Origin: an uncultured Bacteroidales bacterium
Lineage (GTDB): Bacteria; Bacteroidota; Bacteroidia; Bacteroidales; UBA932
Direction: 5' to 3'
Assembly (NCBI GenBank): GCA_944323445.1
Contig: CALUSM010000008.1
Coordinates: 1-64,000 of the forward strand
DNA length: 64,000 bases
Shown: one piece after another, positions 1-7,579 of the stretch
How the letters are laid out: each line of letters starts with the position of its first letter
Numbering within the stretch: the first letter of the stretch is position 1
Translations under genes and position numbers: made by a program
The notes under the pieces: generated by a model
Database searches by the model: none
The model's input: only the letters and a program-made list of their open reading frames with translations
Told to the model about the DNA's origin: nothing

Positions 1-216
1 CCCTGCGCAGCCGACTTACTATACCACTTTGCAGCCTCTGCATAGTTCTGAGGCACGCCTTGACCGTTATAGTAGCACAAACCCAGATTACACTGGGCCA
101 AGGCATTACCCTGCGCAGCCGACTTACTATACCACTTTGCAGCCTCTGCATAGTTCTGAGGCACGCCTTGACCGTTATAGTAGCAGAAACCCAGATTATA
201 TTGAGCACTGGCATTA
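1..216. repeat. Two near-identical 108-bp Sel1 repeat units
   Basis: Bases 1-108 and 109-216 are two coding repeat units; the first 76 bases are identical and about 7 of 108 differ overall. Units at about 541 and 649 also share 65 of 66 leading bases. Older units in the same gene are far more diverged, so these look like recent in-frame duplications. Confidence 0.85.
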
Positions 217-1352
217 CCCTGCAACGCCGACTTGGTGAACCATTTAACAGCCTCCGAGTAGTCCTGGGATACACCACGACCATACTCATAGCAAAAGCCG
301 AGACTATTTTGGGCACGAGCATTGCCCTGATTTGCAGACTTGGCATACCACTTAGCTGCCTCCGCATAATCTTGAGACACGCCACGACCATGCTCGTAAC
401 ATTCACCAAGATTGCATTGAGCACGAGCATTGCCCTGTACTGCCGACTTGCTGTACCACTTCACCGCCTCAGCGTAGTCCTGTGAGACACCATGACCGTA
501 CTCATAATACAAGCCAAGGTTGTTTTGAGCATCAGCATCGCCCTGAGCGGCCGACTTGCCATACCACTTTGCTGCCTCGGCATAATCCTGCGGCACACCA
601 CGACCGCGCTCGTAATAAACAGCAAGCATGTATTGGGCACCAGAATCGCCCTGAGCGGCCGACTTGCCAAACCACTTTGCTGCCTCGGCATAATCCTGCG
701 GCACACCACGACCGTCATCGTAAAAAAAGCCCAATTTGCATTGCGCTAAAACATTGCCCTGGATTGCCGACTCGCCATACCATTTCGCTGCTTCAGCATA
801 GTCCTGCAACACACCATGGCCTCGTTCATAACACCAGCCAAGTTTGAATTGGGCATCAGCATTACCCTGAGCGGCCGACTTGCCATACCATTTCACAGCT
901 TCGGTGTAATCCTGAGCCACACCATGACCGCTATAGTAGCATACGCCGAGATTACATTGTGCCGGAGCATAACCCTGCACAGCTGACTTATCGTACCATT
1001 TCACCGCCTCCGTGTAGTCCTGCGACACACCACGACCATGCTCGTAGCACCAGCCGAGATTGAACTGGGCATGAACATTGCCCTGCACAGCTGACTTGCT
1101 GTACCACTTCACAGCCTCCGTGTAGTCCTGTGACACACCACGACCATACTCGTAGCATAAACCGAGATTACATTGAGCATAATGATTTCCCTGGGCAGCC
1201 GACTTACTAAACCACTTCGCTGCCTCGACGTAATCCCGAGAAATACTTTCTCCATTATAGTAGCACACACCAAGCCTGCACTGGGCACCAGCATCTCCAT
1301 TTATTGCAGCATCTTTATACCGCTGTACTGTTTCTCCTAAATTGTTTTCCAT
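1..1352 (-). CDS. Sel1-repeat (TPR-like) protein, C-terminus cut by window edge
   Basis: The frame opens at an ATG at 1352, two bases after the stop of the upstream lipoprotein gene, and is still open at the left edge (about 450 codons seen). After a short N-terminus (MENNLGETVQRYKDAA) it is built almost only of about twelve 36-residue Sel1-type repeats, with recurring AAKWYSKSA, AQxNLGxCY and GxGV blocks. Sel1 repeats fold as an alpha-solenoid and act as protein-binding scaffolds; the ligand here cannot be told. I see no signal peptide, so a cytoplasmic location is likely, although the genes in front encode lipoproteins. Neighbouring repeat units are very similar at the DNA level, so the repeat number is probably variable. 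The family call is firm, the role unknown. Confidence 0.9.
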   Translation of the reverse strand, partial: MENNLGETVQRYKDAAINGDAGAQCRLGVCYYNGESISRDYVEAAKWFSKSAAQGNHYAQCNLGLCYEYGRGVSQDYTEAVKWYSKSAVQGNVHAQFNLGWCYEHGRGVSQDYTEAVKWYDKSAVQGYAPAQCNLGVCYYSGHGVAQDYTEAVKWYGKSAAQGNADAQFKLGWCYERGHGVLQDYAEAAKWYGESAIQGNVLAQCKLGFFYDDGRGVPQDYAEAAKWFGKSAAQGDSGAQYMLAVYYERGRGVPQDYAEAAKWYGKSAAQGDADAQNNLGLYYEYGHGVSQDYAEAVKWYSKSAVQGNARAQCNLGECYEHGRGVSQDYAEAAKWYAKSANQGNARAQNSLGFCYEYGRGVSQDYSEAVKWFTKSALQGNASAQYNLGFCYYNGQGVPQNYAEAAKWYSKSAAQGNALAQCNLGLCYYNGQGVPQNYAEAAKWYSKSAAQ

Positions 1353-1354
1353 TA

Positions 1355-2119
1355 TTATACGAATATTGAAAAAAATGCACCTAATATTGCTTTAAAGGGT
1401 ATATATCCCCTGCTGAACTCTATTATCGAGGGGGCTAAATAAATCGCAAGTATAGACAATGGCAGCAAAACTCCCGGCACGCCCCATATACGATTATCTT
1501 CCCATAGAAACCAAGAAACAAAAGTCAGGGCAAACAACAGTATCGTCAACCAGACAGGCGGTCGCACCCTGGTAGGTGAGAAACTTTCAACAACTTCGTC
1601 CACATAACCGGAATCACCCTTTGGGTAAAAAGCACATATAATATACGCATACTTTCGAGAATAATACGTTTTAGTTACAGCTTCTTTCTCTTCACTCACA
1701 TCATAAGTCCTTATTTTGACACCCATCCTTGACTGCTCGTCTTTGAGCACCCCCAAATTGAAAACAGCCGTGTCCAATGTCCGGATAAATTTCTTCTTCC
1801 ACATATATTCCGCATCCTCATCCTTTTTATTATCATCGGCATTAATGCTAACGACATACACACTTGACTTTTGGTCTCCGGAAACAGCACGATAGCAAAT
1901 ATCATTGCTCTCATCCAGTTCCAAAACCGTCCCCTTGGGTGCTATAATACGGAATTTCTTGAAATACGCATCAACAACACGGTCAGTATCTACAAGATCA
2001 TATGTTTCAGCTTGTCTTGCCGATCTCTGCTGAATCTTTCTAATATCCTGTTCATTGATACATGAAGTCAAAAATATCATTGCATGCATTACAGCTATGG
2101 GTAGTAATAAATATTTCAT
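1355..2119 (-). CDS. Putative lipoprotein with C-terminal membrane segments
   Basis: 254 residues. The N-terminus (MKYLLLPIAVMHAMIFLTSC) is a type II signal peptide with lipobox LTSC, so the mature protein should be lipid-anchored. The middle is charged and soluble, and residues about 185-254 hold two or three hydrophobic stretches (for example VWLTILLFALTFVSWFLW) that would span a membrane. A lipobox combined with C-terminal membrane spans is unusual and argues for an inner-membrane protein facing the periplasm. I do not recognise the family. It lies 43 bp after another lipoprotein gene and 2 bp before the Sel1 gene, so the three are probably co-transcribed. Base composition is more AT-rich than the core genes in this window. 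Confidence 0.75.
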   Translation of the reverse strand: MKYLLLPIAVMHAMIFLTSCINEQDIRKIQQRSARQAETYDLVDTDRVVDAYFKKFRIIAPKGTVLELDESNDICYRAVSGDQKSSVYVVSINADDNKKDEDAEYMWKKKFIRTLDTAVFNLGVLKDEQSRMGVKIRTYDVSEEKEAVTKTYYSRKYAYIICAFYPKGDSGYVDEVVESFSPTRVRPPVWLTILLFALTFVSWFLWEDNRIWGVPGVLLPLSILAIYLAPSIIEFSRGYIPFKAILGAFFSIFV

Positions 2120-2162
2120 AAGATTGATAACAGATTTATCATTTTACAACCTAATAAGTTCG

Positions 2163-2744
2163 TCAAGACTGTACCATGAGAGTATCATTGCCTAACTGGC
2201 CGTCATTACCGAGACCGTCAAAGAACCCTTCCACAATATCAGGAATAGAGTTCAGAAAATCTCCGATATCTTTTATTGACGAATCTATACCCTTCTTTGC
2301 AAGCATGCCATTTATCCTGCCTATAGACTGATATATAGATTCTTTCTCTCTATCCGAATAACCGTCTCTTTCTTCCTTGAATTGTGCGGCAATCACTTTG
2401 TATTCCTCAACAAGTGAGGCCACATCCTCTTCCGACATTGAGTCAATGTTTTCAAAACGAGCCTCTAACTTATCCATTCTCTTCTTCATAAGTATCCCGT
2501 TTATTAAATCCATCGATTGACGGATACTTTTCCTTTCTTCCTCTGTAAACTTGCCATCTTCTTCTGCGAATTTGGAGACAGCATGATTATATTCCTCAAT
2601 AAGTCTTGTCACTTCTTTCTCCGACAACGAATCTATCTGCTCAAAACGGGATTCCAAACTGCTGATTTTTTCAGTCATGGGTATATTCATACTGCATCCA
2701 TACAACAATAGGATTAAAAAACACAAAGTAAGTCCTGTTTTCAT
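2163..2744 (-). CDS. Lipoprotein with two EF-hand-like/coiled-coil repeats, function unknown
   Basis: 193 residues from the ATG at 2744, chosen over an in-frame upstream ATG at 2825 because it starts directly with a lipoprotein signal (MKTGLTLCFLILLLYGCSMN, lipobox LYGC) and because the upstream start lies inside a structured repeat element. Residues about 33-92 and 93-152 are two copies of a 60-residue acidic helical unit (SLESRFEQIDSLSEKEV compared with KLEARFENIDSMSEEDV), each ending in an INGxLxKK motif. The C-terminal tail is Gly/Asp rich. No catalytic motif is visible and I do not recognise the family. It is the first gene of the probable lipoprotein-lipoprotein-Sel1 operon. Confidence 0.75.
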   Translation of the reverse strand: MKTGLTLCFLILLLYGCSMNIPMTEKISSLESRFEQIDSLSEKEVTRLIEEYNHAVSKFAEEDGKFTEEERKSIRQSMDLINGILMKKRMDKLEARFENIDSMSEEDVASLVEEYKVIAAQFKEERDGYSDREKESIYQSIGRINGMLAKKGIDSSIKDIGDFLNSIPDIVEGFFDGLGNDGQLGNDTLMVQS

Positions 2745-2763
2745 ATACAAAAGCTTAAAGTCT

Positions 2764-2890
2764 GATTTGCATGTGTTTATACCATAAAAAGCGTGGGTAC
2801 TTACTTTGTCGCTCGTTCCACGCATTGAGGCCTTCGCTTGCCCGATATAGTAAAACGAGCAACGCAGAGGCCCACGCCGATATGCAAATC
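2764..2890 (-). repeat. Structured inverted-repeat element upstream of lipoprotein operon
   Basis: A 127-bp block with nested inverted repeats: GATTTGCAT (2764-2772) with ATGCAAATC (2882-2890), GCGTGGG (2791-2797) with CCCACGC (2871-2877), and GCTCGTT (2811-2817) with AACGAGC (2854-2860). Read on the minus strand, the CCCACGC arm is followed by TTTTT, like an intrinsic terminator. It lies in the leader of the minus-strand lipoprotein operon. It could be a small RNA, an attenuator or a dispersed non-autonomous repeat; the sequence alone does not decide. Confidence 0.6.
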
Positions 2891-3039
2891 ATATATCCAC
2901 AGAACATGGACATAAATTATAAACGCATACCCATGAGCATCTACTGTTGCTTCGTCTTGACTATATCTGAAGTTTGCGAAGTTTCAATGCATCAAGACAA
3001 AGCGTCAATAAACGCTTAATTATGTATATGCCCCCTCCA

Positions 3040-3120
3040 CCCTCTCAAATGAGAAATCGGCGTAGAAGGATCTGGCAGCAAATTTAGTATAAAAATATTA
3101 AGTTACAAAATTTGAGAGGG
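3040..3120. repeat. 11-bp perfect inverted repeat, 59-bp spacer
   Basis: CCCTCTCAAAT at 3040-3050 is the exact reverse complement of ATTTGAGAGGG at 3110-3120. The spacer is AT-rich. No gene overlaps it. It may be the border of a decayed element or a regulatory stem. Confidence 0.5.
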
Positions 3121-3242
3121 CGCTCTAAGCCGATTCCCCGCGCGGCTCTCTTCCACCCCGGTATCGCCGCAACCTCCATTCGAACTTACACTGCGACCTT
3201 GATTCCAGCTGACATTCCAAGCTCCTGTCCAGCCCTCATTCT

Positions 3243-3426
3243 CACGATGCTTTCTAGTTGCAACGCAATCTGCTTTAAATGAAGCAATTAAGCAATTAAC
3301 AAAATCCAAAAATTCAACGTCAGGCGAAAATAGGCTTTTTCGTCGAAAAATGCTTGACCTGCGAAATCCGCAAAATGGTAAATAATTGGATATTAGCAAC
3401 TTTTAACGCAACTAAAAAGCATCGTG
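3243..3426. mobile_element. Orphan palindrome-bordered element (RAYT-type, no transposase)
   Basis: A 184-bp non-coding unit bordered by CACGATGCTTTCTAGTTG (3243-3260) and CAACTAAAAAGCATCGTG (3409-3426), inverted copies matching at 17 of 18 bases. Length, terminal CAC and the shared TTTTAGTTG core match the elements that flank both RAYT-like genes in this window, but the bases between CAC and that core differ. No transposase gene is next to it, so it would have to be moved in trans. Confidence 0.65.
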
Positions 3427-3655
3427 AAAATTACGCCCATAGGGCCGCATGGCATCAGTTGTCTATGCCATGGCTGAATGTATTCTTCAGTCCTCTGATT
3501 CCCTGCAAGATTATTGGTTCTGCGGCACCTCATCCCATAGTAATATCCTACGGGATTAAACCTCACACATGGTCAGGCATGATACAGAACGGGATAATGC
3601 CGGACGACATGTTGCGTAGAGCCGGAACAAGTGTTTTACTAAAAATATTCGTAAA
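3427..3655. other. Non-coding DNA before the blaI-like promoter
   Basis: About 230 bp between the orphan palindromic element and the BlaI-type operator. Only short overlapping open frames with no recognisable protein features are present; I see no RNA gene. Confidence 0.5.
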
Positions 3656-3699
3656 ACTCCTAAAATTATTAGGAGTAACGAAAACTTTTATTATATTTG
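3656..3699 (+). promoter_or_regulatory. Promoter with palindromic operator for the BlaI-like repressor
   Basis: ACTCCTAA (3656-3663) and TTAGGAGT (3669-3676) form an 8-bp inverted repeat with a 5-bp centre. It sits just upstream of a Bacteroidota -7 box TATATTTG (3692-3699), 19 bp before the ATG at 3719. The position over the -33 region suits a repressor, most simply autoregulation by the BlaI-like protein; this is inferred. Confidence 0.6.
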
Positions 3700-3718
3700 C
3701 ACCGTAAAAGGAAAAACA

Positions 3719-4099
3719 ATGAAACAGAGACTCACAGCAAAGGAAGAAGAAGTCATGAACATCCTCTGGAAGAACGGGGACATGTTCATCCGGGACATCG
3801 TGGCGGCAATTCCAGAGCCGCGGCCCAACTACAACACGGTGGCCACTCAGGTAAAATTTCTGGAGGAGAAGGGCTTCGTGGTGCGCCGGCCCATGGCCAA
3901 CTCCTATCTCTACAGCGTCGCCGTAAGCGAACGCCAGTACAGGGGCAGGACCGTCGGGGAGATGGTGTCGAAATACTACGGCAACTCCTACAGCAGCCTC
4001 GTCTCCCAGTTCGTGGAGGAGGAGAAAATGGGGCTGGACGAGCTGAAGGCCCTCATCGCGGAAATCGAGAACAACAATAAGAGGAATAAAGGAAAATGA
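3719..4099 (+). CDS. BlaI/MecI/CopY-family transcriptional repressor
   Basis: 126 residues, the usual length of the family. The N-terminal winged helix covers residues about 5-75 (LTAKEEEVMNILWKNG, then NYNTVATQVKFLEEKGFV as recognition helix and wing), followed by a helical dimerisation tail ending in a Lys/Asn-rich stretch. Family members bind palindromic operators as dimers and are cleaved by a membrane metalloprotease partner when its signal arrives. That partner is encoded next: the ATG at 4096 overlaps this stop by four bases (ATGA). A palindromic operator precedes the gene. The inducer is not evident; a beta-lactam role should not be assumed in Bacteroidota. Confidence 0.93.
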   Translation: MKQRLTAKEEEVMNILWKNGDMFIRDIVAAIPEPRPNYNTVATQVKFLEEKGFVVRRPMANSYLYSVAVSERQYRGRTVGEMVSKYYGNSYSSLVSQFVEEEKMGLDELKALIAEIENNNKRNKGK

Positions 4100-5373
4100 C
4101 AGTCTGGATTCTGAAAAGCACGCTGCTGCTGACGGCATTCTACGCCTTCTTCATGCTCTTCATGAGGAAGACCACCTTCTTCCGCTTCAACAGGATAGTC
4201 CTGCTGGCGGGAACGGCGGCCTGTATGCTGCTGCCGCTTATCAAGTTCAATATCGGCAATGTGGCGGCAATGCTGGGTCTGCACGCTCCCGACGTGGTAC
4301 TGCAGCTGCCCCAGATCGTCCTCGCGGAGGTGCCGGCGGCCGGAAGCCCGTCCAGAGAGGTGGAGACCGGCGGCAGTTTCAACTGGGGCCTGCTCCTGAC
4401 GGCCATATACGTCACCGGGTTTGCGGCAGCCCTGACATTCTCAGCTTCATCCCTTCTCAGAATCCTCAGGCTTATAAGGAAAAATCCCGGGACGGCCTAC
4501 AGGGAATGCAAGGTGCATACTCCCGCGTCCGCAACACACTCATTCAGCTTCATGAACCACATCGTGATGAGCCGCAGCGACTACGGGAACCATCCCGAGA
4601 TACTGCTCCACGAATACATGCACACCAGGCTCCGCCACTCCATGGACGTACTTTTCATGTCGCTCGTCTGCGCCCTCTACTGGTTCAACCCCCTCGTGTG
4701 GATAATGCTCTCGGAGCTGCGGATGCTGCACGAGTACGAAACCGACGAGGCAGTCCTTAAACATGGCATCGATGCTACTCAATATCAACTCCTGCTTGTC
4801 AGAAAAGCTGTGGGAGACCGACGTTTCCTGATCGCGAACAGCTTTAACCACTGCAAGCTCAAAAACCGAATTACCATGATGCAGAAACTCAAAACCTCAA
4901 AATGGGCAAGACTGGCCTACATCGCCTGCCTGCCCCTGTTTGCCCTCATCCTGAGCAGCAGCTCAGCCGTAGACCTCCAAAGCACCCCTTCCGACACCGG
5001 TGTACCCGCCGCAAATGAACTCATCACGACTCCGGCAGACCAGCAGGAAGTGATCCGCTATGTCGACGTAGACATCAAACCCAAATTCAACGGCGGCAAT
5101 TTGAAAGATTTTACGGAGTGGTGCCTAGGACAACTCAAGTACCCAGAGGAAGCCAAGAAAGCTGAAATTTCCGGCAGGGTAACAGTCCAATTCACCGTCG
5201 AGCCCGACGGCAGCCTGTCTGACATCCACGTTCTCAGAGGTATTGACGAATTGAACGACGAAGCCCTGAGGGTAATATCGCTGTCTCCCGCATGGACACC
5301 CGGCTACAAGAACGGAAAGTCTGTTCCCGTAACCATTAACCTACCTATATACTTCCAGCTCCCGGAAGAATAG
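4096..5373 (+). CDS. BlaR1-like M56 membrane metallopeptidase with C-terminal TonB domain
   Basis: 425 residues. Transmembrane segments at about 5-22, 35-55, 95-115 and around 275-290; M56 zinc motif HEYMH at residues 172-176 followed by a conserved helical stretch with ELRMLHEYETDEAV. Residues about 327-425 form a TonB C-terminal domain (KPKFNGG, YPEEAKKAEISGRV, FTVEPDGSLSDIHVLRG). BlaR1 relatives sense a signal and cleave the BlaI-type repressor. The usual penicillin-binding sensor domain is replaced here by the TonB domain, a common Bacteroidota arrangement, so the signal is more likely periplasmic or envelope-derived. It is translationally coupled to the repressor. Confidence 0.9.
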   Translation: MTVWILKSTLLLTAFYAFFMLFMRKTTFFRFNRIVLLAGTAACMLLPLIKFNIGNVAAMLGLHAPDVVLQLPQIVLAEVPAAGSPSREVETGGSFNWGLLLTAIYVTGFAAALTFSASSLLRILRLIRKNPGTAYRECKVHTPASATHSFSFMNHIVMSRSDYGNHPEILLHEYMHTRLRHSMDVLFMSLVCALYWFNPLVWIMLSELRMLHEYETDEAVLKHGIDATQYQLLLVRKAVGDRRFLIANSFNHCKLKNRITMMQKLKTSKWARLAYIACLPLFALILSSSSAVDLQSTPSDTGVPAANELITTPADQQEVIRYVDVDIKPKFNGGNLKDFTEWCLGQLKYPEEAKKAEISGRVTVQFTVEPDGSLSDIHVLRGIDELNDEALRVISLSPAWTPGYKNGKSVPVTINLPIYFQLPEE

Positions 5374-5427
5374 GCATCCTCGGCTGAACCGCTGCACCGC
5401 AGAAACCGCTCCACATCCCTAAACGGA

Positions 5428-5464
5428 ACAAGCCGTATTCCACGACGACTGGAATACGGCTTGT
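5428..5464. terminator. Bidirectional intrinsic terminator
   Basis: A perfect 15-bp stem (5428-5442 with 5450-5464, ACAAGCCGTATTCCA arm) around a 7-base loop, between the convergent M56 and small heat-shock genes. The downstream T-run is weak. Confidence 0.8.
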
Positions 5465-5501
5465 GATTCATTTTCACAGTTCCGGAAATACCGGACGGCT
5501 G

Positions 5502-5942
5502 CTATTTGATGTCGATGACCCTTTCCTTGGGTGCCTCGGGAGTCACCACGATCTTGGGCAGTACGATGTTCAGCACACCGTGCTCCATGCTGGCGCTGAT
5601 CTCATCCTTGTTGATATCGTCGGGAAGGAGCAGTGCCTGCTCGAAGTGCGAGTAGGAGAATTCCCTTCTGAGGTATTTCTCGTCCTTCTTCTCCTCTTTC
5701 TGCTCATTCTTGTGCTCGAGGGTGACTACCAGAGCGTTGTCCTCGTTGACGCGGATCTTGAAATCGTTCTTGGACATACCGGGAGCGGCTATCTCCACTG
5801 TGTACTCCTTGTCATTCTCCTTTACGTTGATGGCAGGGGACGAAGTCCTCATCATACTGTTGAAATGACTGAAATCGTCATCGAAAAAGTCATTGAAAAA
5901 AGCGGGCAGCCAATTCTGCTGTGTTCTTCTGCTGGGTAACAT
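5502..5942 (-). CDS. Hsp20/alpha-crystallin small heat-shock protein
   Basis: 146 residues from the ATG at 5942, preferred over in-frame ATGs at 5957 and 5948 because a GGAGG lies 8 bases before it. N-terminus MLPSRRTQQNWLPAFFNDFF is typical of Bacteroidota Hsp20 proteins. The alpha-crystallin domain covers about 35-140 (INVKENDKEYTVEIAAPG, then FKIRVNEDNALVV and MEHGVLNIVLPK), with the conserved G-V-L motif. Such ATP-independent holdases bind unfolding proteins in the cytoplasm. Monocistronic, divergent from the ATPase gene at 6287 and facing a strong terminator. Confidence 0.95.
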   Translation of the reverse strand: MLPSRRTQQNWLPAFFNDFFDDDFSHFNSMMRTSSPAINVKENDKEYTVEIAAPGMSKNDFKIRVNEDNALVVTLEHKNEQKEEKKDEKYLRREFSYSHFEQALLLPDDINKDEISASMEHGVLNIVLPKIVVTPEAPKERVIDIK

Positions 5943-6267
5943 AATCATATCCTCCATTTTTAATTATTATTCTTAAATTTTCTGAACGCCCTGCCGTTCC
6001 AGGAGAACTTCCACCCTTTTCAGGGTCTTCCGTTCCGCCCTCCCTTTCGGGCGTTCGAAAGGATATATCGCAAATTGCGGACCACCCGGCCACGGCACAC
6101 CCGCAGCTGGACTTTCTGGCGCATTTTCGTGACAAATTGTCGTAATATCGCTGATTATCAACCATTTATATGTCATTTTGTCAGACATACCCATACCCGC
6201 TGAAAGAAGCACAAGATCTGAACTTGACTTTTGTTGCCAATAATACCGAATATTCACCAAAATATCG

Positions 6268-6275
6268 TATTTTTG
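6268..6275 (+). promoter_or_regulatory. -7 box of the ATPase/nuclease pair
   Basis: TATTTTTG ends 11 bp before the ATG at 6287. It rules out the longer frame beginning at 6170, which would start upstream of the promoter. Confidence 0.55.
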
Positions 6276-6286
6276 TGGAAAAATTT

Positions 6287-7579
6287 ATGGCACATCTGAT
6301 TATTAAAAATATAGGACCGGTCAAGGATGTTGAATTGGACTTAAATCAAATCAATATCCTCATGGGTCCGCAAAGCTGCGGCAAAAGCACAATAGCCAAA
6401 ATCATCAGTTACTGCTCCTGGTTTGAGAAAAATATGATTCTCAAAACCAAGTCCGAAAAAGACTTCTACAAGGAATTGATTGAATTCCATAATCTGGAAG
6501 ACTCTTATTTCTCAGACAGTTCATACATCGAATATGCCACACCTTGCTTCCATATCACTTTCAAAGGAAACGAGAAAGAGAATCCGGTTATAGAAATCAA
6601 GGTGGACTACACTCACAAGTTTGAAAACCGCAAAATAGAATATATCCCCGCCGAACGTAATTTCGTGGCTCTGAAAGGATTGGGAAAATACACCGACAGC
6701 AGGGACAATATCCTGAATTTTCTTTATGACTGGTTTCAGGCCAAACAGGAGATAACCAAAGATTCCGGATTTGTATTGCCGCTGCCGTCATTAGGTGTTA
6801 CTTATTTCTACGACAAGGAACAGGATGCGGACAATATATTAATGGAAGACGGCAAGTCAATCAACCTACGCCATTCGTCCAGCGGCCTGATGTCGGCAAC
6901 TCCGTTATTGCTGGTTTTTGATTACGTAATGCGGAAAGTCTATAATCAAAAGCGCACAAAATCCCCCTTGGAGATTACCAACATCCAATCCTACCTGAAA
7001 GGCTTAGACGCAACGCAAGCTGAAAAACTTGACCTACTACAAAAAAGATTCTCAATACTCGAATCTGATTTTGAAAAAAGAGAAAAAGGCGAGACCACTA
7101 TCAGTGTAAATACTCTAAGAGAACAACTGAATGAGCTTCAAGAAACTCTGATTAACTTAATAGGACTATACAGTGATTACTTCTATTCGCAGGTCATTAT
7201 CGAAGAACCGGAATTAAATCTGTTCCCAAAGACGCAGCGTGATCTGGTTTATTACATGCTGCGCGTCCTGAACGAATCTGAGCGGAAGCATGTTCTGGTC
7301 CTGACTACCCACAGCCCTTATATTCTGTTCGCCCTGAACAATTGCATGATGGGCGGACTGGTAAAAGACAAAATCACCTCTGAAGAATCGGAATCGTTTC
7401 TTTCACACCGCTCATGGACAGATCCTCATCAAGTTTCTGTCTACGAAATTCACGATGGCTATTTGAAATGCATTCAGGATGAAGACGGAATCATCGAGGA
7501 CAATTACTTAAATCATGCTTACAAGGAAAACTCGTCCGAATACATGGATCTGTTAAATTATTACGATGATGAAGAGTAA
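6287..7579 (+). CDS. AAA (OLD/ABC-type) ATPase, first gene of a putative two-gene defence pair
   Basis: 430 residues from the ATG at 6287; the fold starts directly (MAHLIIKNIGPVKDVELDLN), as in AAA_15/AAA_21 proteins. Walker A is GPQSCGKST at residues 27-35, the Walker B region is VIIEEPELNLFP at about 302-313, followed by the switch VLVLTTHSPYILFAL at about 334-348. Between them lie a helical stretch and a signature-like RHSSSGLMSATPL. These ABC-type ATPases are typical motor subunits of nuclease-containing defence systems such as OLD, Septu and PARIS. The next gene overlaps the end of this one and looks like a nuclease. No phage or plasmid genes are nearby. The ATPase call is firm; the defence role is inferred. 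Confidence 0.9.
   Translation: MAHLIIKNIGPVKDVELDLNQINILMGPQSCGKSTIAKIISYCSWFEKNMILKTKSEKDFYKELIEFHNLEDSYFSDSSYIEYATPCFHITFKGNEKENPVIEIKVDYTHKFENRKIEYIPAERNFVALKGLGKYTDSRDNILNFLYDWFQAKQEITKDSGFVLPLPSLGVTYFYDKEQDADNILMEDGKSINLRHSSSGLMSATPLLLVFDYVMRKVYNQKRTKSPLEITNIQSYLKGLDATQAEKLDLLQKRFSILESDFEKREKGETTISVNTLREQLNELQETLINLIGLYSDYFYSQVIIEEPELNLFPKTQRDLVYYMLRVLNESERKHVLVLTTHSPYILFALNNCMMGGLVKDKITSEESESFLSHRSWTDPHQVSVYEIHDGYLKCIQDEDGIIEDNYLNHAYKENSSEYMDLLNYYDDEE

Noticed and set aside
60-485. Plus-strand open frames over the Sel1 gene
   Set aside because: Their periodic sequence is the mirror image of the Sel1 repeats on the minus strand.
1-1300. Possible CRISPR array because of regular 108-bp spacing
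   Set aside because: The periodic units are coding Sel1 repeats without short conserved repeats and unique spacers.
2745-2825. N-terminal extension of the lipoprotein at 2163-2744
   Set aside because: It would be translated from the structured repeat element and would place the lipoprotein signal internally.
2764-2890. Retron msr-msd RNA as explanation of the nested inverted repeats
   Set aside because: No reverse transcriptase gene is nearby and the typical layout cannot be shown.
3354-3707. 117-codon open frame over the blaI-like promoter
   Set aside because: It overlaps the palindromic element and the operator, and shows no protein features.
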